Shown here: positions 55,342 through 62,938 of the stretch, in pieces
Layout of the letters: each line of letters starts with the position of its first letter
Position numbering within the stretch: position 1 is the first letter of the stretch
From: an uncultured Pelagibacteraceae bacterium
Lineage (GTDB): Bacteria > Pseudomonadota > Alphaproteobacteria > Pelagibacterales > Pelagibacteraceae
Reading direction: 5' to 3'
DNA: 64,000 nucleotides
NCBI GenBank assembly: GCA_902540275.1
Contig: CACBMB010000002.1
Location: 87,341-151,340 of the forward strand
The notes under the pieces: model-generated
Seen by the model: only the letters and a program-made list of their open reading frames with translations
Database searches by the model: none
What the model was told of the DNA's origin: nothing
Made by a program: the position numbers and the translations under genes

Positions 55342-56429
55342 TGTATTTGATTGCAACAAGATCTTTTCCACCTGAAGTAGGCGGCATGCAAAGCTTAATG
55401 TGGGGCCTTGCTAAAGAAATGTCTAAAAACTTTATGATTAAAGTTTTTGCAGATTATCAAGAAAATCACAAAGAGTTTGATAAAGAGGTTAACTTTTCAA
55501 TTGAAAGAGTTGGAGGAATTAAGTTTTTACGTAAAATAAGAAAAGCCCAATTAATAAATGAATTTTTAAAAGAAAATAAAGTCCAAGGAATTATAGCTGA
55601 CCACTGGAAAAGCTTAGAGTTAATAAAAACTACAAAGAATAAATATTGCTTAATTCATGGAAAAGAAATCAATCATCCTAAAGGAAGTTTTCAAAATAAA
55701 AAAATAGTAAAAGTTTTAAATGATGTTGAAAAAGTAATTGCTAATTCAGATTATACAAAAAATTTAGCAATTAATATTGGTGTTGATAAGTCTAAGATAG
55801 TAGTGATTAATCCTGGAGTAAATCCAGCTAAGGAGCTTAATAAAAAATCATTAGACAAAGTAGAAAGTTTATTAAAAATTAAAACGCCTCGATTAATTAC
55901 TGTTTCTAGATTTGATAAAAGAAAAAATCATGAAAAAGTATTGATGGCATTAAAAAATTTAAAACAAATATATCCAGATATTGTTTATATTTGTATTGGT
56001 TATGGAGAGGAAGAGGATAGCATTAAAGAATTAGTTAAAGAACTTGATTTAGGGACACAAGTTATGTTTTTCAAAGATATCAGTGATGATTTAAAAAACG
56101 CTTTAATCGCAAAATCAAATATTTTTGTTATGCCATCAGTCATACATAAGACTTCAGTTGAAGGATTTGGAATTGCATATGTTGAAGCTGCACAGTATGG
56201 TGTTGCATCTCTTGGTGGAAAAGATGGTGGTGCCCCTGACGCAATTCAGCATGATAAAACTGGATTGATTTGTGATGGAAATAATCTTGACGATATCTAT
56301 TCTTCGCTCAATTCAATGATAGAAGATAAAAAATACCTAGAGCTTGGAAAAAATGCTAAAGAATTATCTTCCAAATTTTATTGGTCTAACATTGTACAAA
56401 ATTATAAAAAAATTCTTAAAGCAAGTTAG
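55341..56429 (+). CDS. GT4-family glycosyltransferase
   Basis: This 362-residue retaining glycosyltransferase of the GT-B fold has the opening IATRSFPPEVGGMQSLM (near 4-20), where the glycine loop binds donor phosphate, and a C-terminal donor site with SRFDKRKNHEKVL, and VEGFGIAYVEAAQYG in place of the E-x7-E motif (Glu about 270-278). It probably adds a sugar to lipid A core or a surface glycan. It is translationally coupled to the redoxin gene. It overlaps the convergent GT9 gene by 14 bp. Confidence 0.9.
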   Translation: MYLIATRSFPPEVGGMQSLMWGLAKEMSKNFMIKVFADYQENHKEFDKEVNFSIERVGGIKFLRKIRKAQLINEFLKENKVQGIIADHWKSLELIKTTKNKYCLIHGKEINHPKGSFQNKKIVKVLNDVEKVIANSDYTKNLAINIGVDKSKIVVINPGVNPAKELNKKSLDKVESLLKIKTPRLITVSRFDKRKNHEKVLMALKNLKQIYPDIVYICIGYGEEEDSIKELVKELDLGTQVMFFKDISDDLKNALIAKSNIFVMPSVIHKTSVEGFGIAYVEAAQYGVASLGGKDGGAPDAIQHDKTGLICDGNNLDDIYSSLNSMIEDKKYLELGKNAKELSSKFYWSNIVQNYKKILKAS

Positions 56430-57354
56430 TTAATCTTTCAAAAACTTTGTCAGCACTTAAATTGTTAAGGTCACTAACTTCAATAGCTTTAAAATTTTCT
56501 CTTTCAATGCTAACCTTATAAGCTGTTGTATGTTTGCCAAATAATGTTAGACCTTTAGTTCCAGTATGTGCTGTTATATGTGCAGGACCAGTATCATTAG
56601 CAATTACAAAAGAACTTCCTTTAATTAAGGAAGTTAGTTGTGATATATCTAATGCTCTTCCATTATCTAACAAAGCTAATGCATTAATATTTTTTGAATC
56701 GTTTATTTCAGAAGGTCCTGGTGCGGTTACGATTTTATACTCATCACCATATTCATTTGAAATTTTTTCTATTAGATTATTGTAATAAGGCCATTTTTTA
56801 ATTAACAAATGAGGTGAACAAAAAGGAAATAAAAGAATATATTTATTCAACTTATAAAAATTTTTTATTTCACTAATATCTGTTGATGCCCAACTAAAAT
56901 CAGGCTTTAAAGTATTATGTGTGTTTAAACCAGACTCTTTTAATTGATGGTCAAATCTTTCAAGAACAGAAATTTTGTCAAATTCTTCTTTATCTTTATT
57001 AGATGGCAATGTTGATACTGAACTTGACCAAACTATTTTATCAGCCTTTGGGGAAAGAATATTTTTGTAGAAATTGGTTCTGGAAGAATTTTGAAGATCA
57101 AAAACTTTTGAAAAGTTATATTTCTTCAACTCTCTCATTAAAAAATATAAATAAATTATATTATATTTTGGTAATCTTTTGTCTAAAATCACCTCGTGAA
57201 TAAAAGGATTTTTTTTAAATAAATCAAAATAAGGTTTAGTAGTAAGTAAATATAAATTATCATTTTTATGATTTTCAGATATATCTTGAATTGCACCACT
57301 TGCTTGAGCTATATCTCCTAATGAACCATGTTTAATTATTAAAATATTAGACAT
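56416..57354 (-). CDS. GT9-family glycosyltransferase (heptosyltransferase-like)
   Basis: This 312-residue GT-B protein starts ILIIKHGSLGDIAQASG (3-19), the GT9 nucleotide-sugar-binding opening, and has FVIANDTGPAHITAHTG near 250-266 with the family's D-x-G-P-x-H signature. These enzymes add heptose or similar sugars to the LPS inner core. Gene order with the GT4 gene (convergent, 14-bp overlap) suggests core assembly. It is divergent from the gene at 57387 by 32 bp. Confidence 0.92.
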   Translation of the reverse strand: MSNILIIKHGSLGDIAQASGAIQDISENHKNDNLYLLTTKPYFDLFKKNPFIHEVILDKRLPKYNIIYLYFLMRELKKYNFSKVFDLQNSSRTNFYKNILSPKADKIVWSSSVSTLPSNKDKEEFDKISVLERFDHQLKESGLNTHNTLKPDFSWASTDISEIKNFYKLNKYILLFPFCSPHLLIKKWPYYNNLIEKISNEYGDEYKIVTAPGPSEINDSKNINALALLDNGRALDISQLTSLIKGSSFVIANDTGPAHITAHTGTKGLTLFGKHTTAYKVSIERENFKAIEVSDLNNLSADKVFERLTNLL

Positions 57355-57386
57355 ATTTATAACAAGATAGCACAGTATTAAATTTT

Positions 57387-57776
57387 ATGAATAAAATTAT
57401 AGTAGAAGTTTCAATTGGAGAACTTTTAGACAAAATTTCAATTCTAGAGATTAAACAGGAAAAAATAAAAGATCTTGAAAAGTTAAAATTCATCAACAAT
57501 GAACACTCTATATTAAAAGATCAATTAGAAAAAAATGTTAAGTCTGATGATAAGTTGAATAATCTTTATCAATCACTCAAAGAAATAAATGCTAAACTTT
57601 GGATTATTGAAGATGATAAAAGACAGTGTGAAAAAGATAAAGATTTTGGAAAAAAGTTTATTAAACTTTCAAGAGATGTACATTTTCTAAATGATGATCG
57701 TGCAAAAATCAAATTAGAGATTAACAATCATACAAATTCCACAATCAAAGAAATTAAAGAGTATACTAATTATTAA
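57387..57776 (+). CDS. DUF6165-like coiled-coil protein
   Basis: This 129-residue protein begins with IIVEVSIGELLDKISILEIK, a conserved start I associate with the DUF6165 family, and then is mostly charged helix likely to form a coiled coil. Its function is unknown. Homologues are often found beside glycosyltransferase genes, as here, so a role in surface-glycan synthesis is possible. The stop abuts the start of the M24 gene with no gap, so the two are translationally coupled. Confidence 0.65.
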   Translation: MNKIIVEVSIGELLDKISILEIKQEKIKDLEKLKFINNEHSILKDQLEKNVKSDDKLNNLYQSLKEINAKLWIIEDDKRQCEKDKDFGKKFIKLSRDVHFLNDDRAKIKLEINNHTNSTIKEIKEYTNY

Positions 57777-58928
57777 ATGGGACTTCATTTTTCAGAAGAA
57801 GAGTTTAGATCAAGAAAATCTAAAGTGTTAAATTCAATGAAAGAGCAAAATATAGATGCTCTTTTAATGTTTAGGCAAGAATCTATGTATTGGCTAACTG
57901 GATACGACACTTTTGGGTATGTTTTTTTTCAAACCTTAATTTTGGATAAAAATGGAAACACAATATTACTAACAAGAGCTCCTGATTTAAGACAGGCTCA
58001 AAATACATCCAATATAGAAGATATTAGAATTTGGGTTGATAAGGATGGATCAAATCCAACTGATGATCTTAAGGTTATTTTAGATGAATTAAAACTTAAA
58101 GGAAAAAAATTGGGAGTTGAATATGAAGCCTACGGCTTGACTGGACGTAATGCACTGCGACTTAACAAATCTTTAGAAAATTATTCTAGTGTAGAAGATA
58201 AGTCAGACTTAATAACAAAGTTAAGAGTAATTAAGTCTGAAGAAGAAATTGTTTATGTAAAAAAAGCTGCAGAGCTTGCTGATAAAGCTTTGGACGAAGT
58301 ATGGAAACATGCAAAAGCTGGTGCAAGTGAATCTAAGATATTAGCAGAAATGAATAGAGTTATATTTGAAGGAGGTGGTGATTATCCCGCAAATGAATTT
58401 ATCATTGGTTCAGGAAAAAATGCTCTTCTTTGTCGTTATCAAGCAGAAAAACAAACTTTAAATAATCAAGATCAATTAACTGTAGAATGGGCTGGAACTT
58501 ACAGACATTATCATTCAGCAATGTTTAGAACTATTCCTATTGGAAAAGCAGATCCTAAACATCATAAAATGCATGAGGCTTGCATTGAGGCATTAAAGAA
58601 TTGTGAAAATAAATTAATACCAGGAATTAAGATTGGAGAAGTTTTCGATACCCACGCAAAAACTTTTGATAATCTTGGTTTCAATAAAGCAAGAATGAAT
58701 GCATGTGGTTATTCTTTGGGAACTACCTTTTCTCCAAATTGGATGGATTGGCCAATGCTTTATACTGGTAATCCCTACGTTATCGAACCAGGTAATGTAT
58801 TTTTTATGCATATGATTTTAATGGATTCTGAAAATCAATTAGCAATGAACTTGGGAGAAACTTATCTAGTTACTGAAAAAGGTAACGAAAGACTGGGTAA
58901 TCAAAAATTGGATTTGGTTATTCTTTAG
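57777..58928 (+). CDS. Creatinase-like M24 family protein
   Basis: This 383-residue pita-bread-fold protein has a creatinase N-terminal domain (FRQESMYWLTGYDTFGY, near 32-48) and an M24 C-terminal domain. The usual five metal ligands are mostly replaced: the two aspartates by Glu237 and Ser247 (in VEWAGTYRHYHSAMFRT), the histidine by Tyr312, the glutamate by a residue in FFMHM, with only Glu361 kept. It is therefore probably metal-independent, like creatinase, and not a dipeptidase. Ectoine hydrolase-type relatives share this pattern. The true substrate is unknown. It is translationally coupled to the DUF6165-like gene. Confidence 0.8.
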   Translation: MGLHFSEEEFRSRKSKVLNSMKEQNIDALLMFRQESMYWLTGYDTFGYVFFQTLILDKNGNTILLTRAPDLRQAQNTSNIEDIRIWVDKDGSNPTDDLKVILDELKLKGKKLGVEYEAYGLTGRNALRLNKSLENYSSVEDKSDLITKLRVIKSEEEIVYVKKAAELADKALDEVWKHAKAGASESKILAEMNRVIFEGGGDYPANEFIIGSGKNALLCRYQAEKQTLNNQDQLTVEWAGTYRHYHSAMFRTIPIGKADPKHHKMHEACIEALKNCENKLIPGIKIGEVFDTHAKTFDNLGFNKARMNACGYSLGTTFSPNWMDWPMLYTGNPYVIEPGNVFFMHMILMDSENQLAMNLGETYLVTEKGNERLGNQKLDLVIL

Positions 58929-59599
58929 TTAAAGCTGTATTTTTTTTCTAAATATTTAATTACATTATGAATTATAAAAGTCATAAATAGATAAATACCA
59001 CCAGCTACAATAAATACTTCTATTGGTTTAAAAGTTGTAGAAATTATATATTTTGCAACACCAGTCAAATCCATTAAAGTGACTGTGCTTGCTAACGAAG
59101 TGCCTTTCATCATCAAAATAATTTCATTACCGTAAGCTGGTAATGATTGTCTAATAGCAATAGGAATTTGAATTTTATAAAATATAATTTTGTTTGAAAT
59201 ACCTAAGCTTTGACCAGCTTCAATTATACCAGGTTTTATTGTTTGAAATGCTGATCTTAAAATTTCAGAAGTGTAAGCACCAGTGTTTAATGCGAAAGCA
59301 ATAATTGCACACCAATAAGGTTCTTTTAGAATCACCCATAAGAAAGAAGATCTTAAAGATTCAATTTGACCTAAGCCAAAATAAATTATGAATATTTGTA
59401 CTAATAATGGTGTTCCTCTGAAAACGTATGAATATCCATATGCAAATTTATTTATAAAAATGTTTTTATTTAATCTTAAAATTGCAAATAATAATCCAAT
59501 AAATAAGCCTACAATTAAAGATACAGATAAAAGTTTTAAAGTAACAATAGCAGCATTTAATAACTTCGGAATACTATCAATCATCAATTCAAAATCCAC
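58925..59599 (-). CDS. Polar amino-acid ABC transporter permease (HisM-like)
   Basis: This 224-residue inner-membrane permease has five segments and the FRGTPLLVQIFIIYFGLG motif near 61-78, with the E-A-x2-S-x-G-I coupling loop (IEAGQSLGIS, near 125-134) that touches the ATPase. It pairs with the HisQ-like permease whose stop abuts its start (overlap of one base). It belongs to the PAAT group importing polar amino acids or derivatives. Its end overlaps the convergent M24 gene by 4 bp. No ATP-binding subunit gene follows. Confidence 0.92.
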   Translation of the reverse strand: MDFELMIDSIPKLLNAAIVTLKLLSVSLIVGLFIGLLFAILRLNKNIFINKFAYGYSYVFRGTPLLVQIFIIYFGLGQIESLRSSFLWVILKEPYWCAIIAFALNTGAYTSEILRSAFQTIKPGIIEAGQSLGISNKIIFYKIQIPIAIRQSLPAYGNEIILMMKGTSLASTVTLMDLTGVAKYIISTTFKPIEVFIVAGGIYLFMTFIIHNVIKYLEKKYSFN

Positions 59600-60291
59600 T
59601 AATACCCCCTGCTATACTTAACTTCTAATTTGTTTATCAATTTCATACTTAAAAACGTCAGCAACAGATACAAAACTGCTGCAAAAGAATAAAAGAACAA
59701 AGGGTCTCTAGTAGATCCAGCTGCAATATAAGATTGTCTCATTATCTCGACTAAACCTGTGACTGAAATTAACGATGTATCTTTAAGTGTTATTTGCCAA
59801 ACATTACTCAAATTAGGAATAGCAAGTCTTAACATTTGAGGAAGAATAATCTTATAAAATTGTTTTAATTTACTAAAACCTAAAACTTTTGCTGCCTCAA
59901 ATTGTCCTTTATCGATTGACTGAATTGCACCTCTAAAAACTTCAGTGGAATACGCCCCAGATATAATTCCAATGGCAAACGAACCAGTTACAAAAGCATT
60001 TATTTCTATGTATTCATTGTAACCAAACATAGAAGCAACAAACATAATCGCTCCACTTCCTCCAAAAAAGAAAAGGTAAATAACTAATAATTCTGGAACA
60101 CCTCTAATGACTGTAGTGTAAATATTTGCAATTAGATTTAATGATTTAAATTTAGATAACTTTAATGGAGTAAATATTGCAGCAAAACTAAATCCAATTA
60201 ACATTGCTGTAATTGATACAGCTATTGTCATTAGGGTAGCGCGAAATAATTCATCACCCCAACCAGTATCTCCAAATGCTAGAAGTTCCAT
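59599..60291 (-). CDS. Polar amino-acid ABC transporter permease (HisQ-like)
   Basis: This 230-residue permease has five segments, IRGVPELLVIYLFFFG near 62-77 and the coupling loop FEAAKVLGFS near 130-139. It is second in the minus-strand order binding protein, HisQ-like, HisM-like. Its start codon is 5 bases past a 10-bp hairpin (60297-60323), and no clear Shine-Dalgarno site is visible, so translation is probably weak relative to the binding protein. Confidence 0.92.
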   Translation of the reverse strand: MELLAFGDTGWGDELFRATLMTIAVSITAMLIGFSFAAIFTPLKLSKFKSLNLIANIYTTVIRGVPELLVIYLFFFGGSGAIMFVASMFGYNEYIEINAFVTGSFAIGIISGAYSTEVFRGAIQSIDKGQFEAAKVLGFSKLKQFYKIILPQMLRLAIPNLSNVWQITLKDTSLISVTGLVEIMRQSYIAAGSTRDPLFFYSFAAVLYLLLTFLSMKLINKLEVKYSRGY

Positions 60292-60296
60292 ACAGA

Positions 60297-60323
60297 TTGG
60301 CGACTATACATGATAGTCGCCAA
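60297..60323 (-). promoter_or_regulatory. Hairpin between binding-protein and permease genes
   Basis: A perfect 10-bp stem TTGGCGACTA / TAGTCGCCAA with a 7-base loop sits 13 bases after the binding-protein stop and ends 5 bases before the permease start. There is no T-run, so it is unlikely to end transcription by itself. It could protect the 3' end of the binding-protein message and cover the permease ribosome site. Confidence 0.75.
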
Positions 60324-60336
60324 ATCTAAAATTGAA

Positions 60337-61164
60337 TTACATAGAAGCGTCGAAACCGAACCATTTAGTAGCTATTCTACTAATATCTCCGTTCTTTCTT
60401 GCTTTATTAATTGCTGCGTTAAACTTTTTCAAAAGTTCAGTATCATCTTTTCTAATACCGACTCCAACACCGTTTCCAAATGCACCACCTGAAAAAGTTG
60501 GACCTGTTAACACAACAGGCTTACCAGATTTTTCTGCATAATCACTAAATGCTACCGCAGCAGCTAATGCAGCATCACATCTTCCTGATGCTAAATCTAA
60601 GTTAACTTCATCTTGTGTTTTGTAAGTTCTTACATTTACTTTTCCAACATCACCTGAATCTAAAAAGTTTTGGTGAATTGTAGCAGTTTGAACACACACA
60701 GTTTTACCTGCTAATGCTGATGTAAGAGTTTTTAATGCTTTTTTCGCAGCTGCATTAGGTTTAGTTAGATTAATTCCAGCTGGAGTATCTAAACCTTCAA
60801 GACTAGAGCCTTTCATAACAGCTAGTGATGCAACTTCATCTGCGTAACCCTGAGAAAAGCTAATTGCTTTTTGTCTTTCTGCAGTAATTGACATACCTGC
60901 CATTATTGCATCAAACTTTCTCATAATTAAAGCTGGTATCATTCCATCCCAATCTTGCTCTACGATTGTACATTGTTGACCAATGTATCTGCAAAGTGTC
61001 CAAGCTAATTCAACTTCAAAACCGATTAATTTACCGGACTCATCTTTTGAATTCCATGGTGGGTATGCACCTTCAGTTCCAATTCTAATTTTATCAGCAT
61101 TTACATTTCCAATGACCAATAAAGAAAGTAAAACTGAAAAAATAGTTTTCTTAAATATATTCAT
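60337..61164 (-). CDS. Polar amino-acid ABC transporter substrate-binding protein
   Basis: This 275-residue periplasmic protein has a signal peptide (core near 9-19, cleavage probably after VNA near 23) and the SBP_bac_3 start KIRIGTEGAYPPWNSKDESGKLIGFEVEL (near 25-53, by position) followed by RYIGQQCTIVEQDWDGMIPAL and AGMSITAERQKAISFSQGY. The wording is near that of octopine/arginine-lysine binders, where Asp and Arg contact the amino-acid head group. The ligand is not certain. It has an AAGGAG-type ribosome site. It is 61 bp downstream of the speDE fusion gene. Confidence 0.92.
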   Translation of the reverse strand: MNIFKKTIFSVLLSLLVIGNVNADKIRIGTEGAYPPWNSKDESGKLIGFEVELAWTLCRYIGQQCTIVEQDWDGMIPALIMRKFDAIMAGMSITAERQKAISFSQGYADEVASLAVMKGSSLEGLDTPAGINLTKPNAAAKKALKTLTSALAGKTVCVQTATIHQNFLDSGDVGKVNVRTYKTQDEVNLDLASGRCDAALAAAVAFSDYAEKSGKPVVLTGPTFSGGAFGNGVGVGIRKDDTELLKKFNAAINKARKNGDISRIATKWFGFDASM

Positions 61165-61225
61165 CGTTCTCTCCTTTAATAAAAGAAATAGTATTTCACA
61201 AATTAAAGATTTAAAAAAGAAAAAT

Positions 61226-62266
61226 TTAATGATTTATAGATGATGAAAAATTCCAAGAACAATCAAAACTAGGCACATAAACCCTTGATAATTTAGTGTT
61301 TCCAAAATGTTGGTGAAAAACATTTAACCAATTTTCAACTTGTTGGGGTTTTTTATCTTGGCTTCCTACTTGTGCAGTAATAACTCCTTTTGGTTTTAAA
61401 ATTCTAACCAAAGAATCCATATTCTTTGCAGCGAGATCAATACAAAATTGATCATCATTTAAATCAACAAATATATGATCATAAGCATCCTCTTTAACTG
61501 ATTTAATACTTTCGAATGCATCTCCCCATACGCACTTAACTGAGTTTTTTTCAGTAGCTTTTTTTCCTATATCGCCTAAATGTTTATTGCAAACTTCTAC
61601 GACCTCTGGATCAAGTTCGTACCAGTCTATAAAATTAAATTTTTTAGAAATGCATTCTCTTGCAACTCCACCATCTCCCCCACCAATAATAGCTGCCTTA
61701 TCATTTGACTTATTCAATTTTAAACCTGATCCAACAAATGTTGAGCTATAAAGGTGTTCATCGGTCGAAGCTACCTGTATTTCGCCATCAATGAATAAAG
61801 ATTTTCCAAATTGTTCTAAATCTAGAATTTCAATATGTTGACCAACTTTAGATTTAAAATCTTCTAATACATCATTAACTACATATGATTTTTGTAAGCC
61901 AGGTGAGCTATAAATATCATGATATAAAGATCTTGTGTCTCTATTAAACTCTTTTTTAACTATTCTTTTATGTTTGAATTCTTTTTTAACAATATCAATA
62001 GCAATAGAAGGACTAATTTTTCCGCAGGTAAAAAAATCAAAACTGATAATTCCTTTTTCGGGAAACGTATGAAAGCTCATATGGCTTTCAGCTAATAATG
62101 CTAATATAGTAAAACCTTGAGGTTCAAATTTATATTTAGAAATATTTAATATCGTTACTTTTGCTGCTTTAGCAATCTCATTAATTACTCTCTCATATAC
62201 AGTGGGATCATATTCTTTATCAGTCCCAATTATATCTAAAGTGATATGCTCCCCAACTTTGATCAT
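61226..62266 (-). CDS. Fused AdoMet decarboxylase / spermidine synthase
   Basis: This 346-residue protein joins two polyamine enzymes. Residues 1 to about 110 are a class 1B S-adenosylmethionine decarboxylase with the self-cleavage site Glu60-Ser61-His62, the HTFPEKG loop (His66) and Cys81 (FTCG), giving a pyruvoyl group at Ser61. The rest is a spermidine synthase with LFIDGEIQVASTDEHLYSS (near 157-175), IIGGGDGG (193-200) and DLNDDQF near 268-274. Together they would turn AdoMet plus putrescine into spermidine and methylthioadenosine. It follows the aldolase gene by 6 bp, in line with methylthioadenosine handling by its neighbours. Confidence 0.9.
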   Translation of the reverse strand: MIKVGEHITLDIIGTDKEYDPTVYERVINEIAKAAKVTILNISKYKFEPQGFTILALLAESHMSFHTFPEKGIISFDFFTCGKISPSIAIDIVKKEFKHKRIVKKEFNRDTRSLYHDIYSSPGLQKSYVVNDVLEDFKSKVGQHIEILDLEQFGKSLFIDGEIQVASTDEHLYSSTFVGSGLKLNKSNDKAAIIGGGDGGVARECISKKFNFIDWYELDPEVVEVCNKHLGDIGKKATEKNSVKCVWGDAFESIKSVKEDAYDHIFVDLNDDQFCIDLAAKNMDSLVRILKPKGVITAQVGSQDKKPQQVENWLNVFHQHFGNTKLSRVYVPSFDCSWNFSSSINH

Positions 62267-62272
62267 AAAAAA

Positions 62273-62938
62273 TTATCCACTTTTATAATTTTTAACTTTT
62301 TCCAAAATTTTTTTCATTTCTGCAAACGAAAGAATCTCGGGTTCTCCCATCTTTAAAGCAATAATATATTGTTGGCAAATATTTTCTACCTCTTGTGCAA
62401 GTTCAAAAGCTTTGGATAAATTTTCTCCAAATGCAACCTGACCGTGGTTTGACATAAGACATGCCTTTCTATCTTTTAAAGCTTTAACAATATTCATTGA
62501 AAGTTCATGTGTTCCAAAAGTTGCATAATCTGCACATCGAATATCTTCACCTCCTGCTAGAGCAATCATATAATGAAATGGTGGTATCGATTTACGATGA
62601 GTCGAAACAGCTGATGCGTGTGGAGAATGTGCATGAACAATAGCTTTTGCTTCCCATTTATTTTTATAAATGTCTTGATGAAACCTCCACTCTGATGAAG
62701 GGTTTTTTCCAGAATTAAACCATGATAAAAAATCTTTTTCCTCAGTTAATGACAAAAAAACGATATCTTCTGGTTTAAGTGATTCGTATTTTTTTCCTGA
62801 AGGAGTAATAAAAAAACCTTCAATCCCCTCCTCAATACCTCTGACTGAAATATTTCCAGATCTTAAAGGAGATAAATTAGTAGTATTTAGTTTAATAGAA
62901 TATTCAATGACTTCCTCTCTTTCCTTTAAATTTTTCAT
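62273..62938 (-). CDS. Class II aldolase, methylthioribulose-1-phosphate aldolase or MtnB-like
   Basis: This 221-residue class II aldolase/adducin protein has GFFITPSGKKYESL (41-54), the acidic residue Glu83 in SSEWRFH, and zinc-ligand His102, His104 and His165 in AIVHAHSPHASAV and LMSNHGQVAF. In FucA-type aldolases Glu83 is catalytic. The FHYMIALAGGEDIRCA segment favours an aldolase of the DHAP shunt, which splits 5-methylthioribulose 1-phosphate to DHAP and methylthioacetaldehyde. MtnB dehydratase is the other choice. It overlaps mtnA by 4 bp, so its substrate is most likely the MtnA product. Confidence 0.8.
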   Translation of the reverse strand: MKNLKEREEVIEYSIKLNTTNLSPLRSGNISVRGIEEGIEGFFITPSGKKYESLKPEDIVFLSLTEEKDFLSWFNSGKNPSSEWRFHQDIYKNKWEAKAIVHAHSPHASAVSTHRKSIPPFHYMIALAGGEDIRCADYATFGTHELSMNIVKALKDRKACLMSNHGQVAFGENLSKAFELAQEVENICQQYIIALKMGEPEILSFAEMKKILEKVKNYKSG

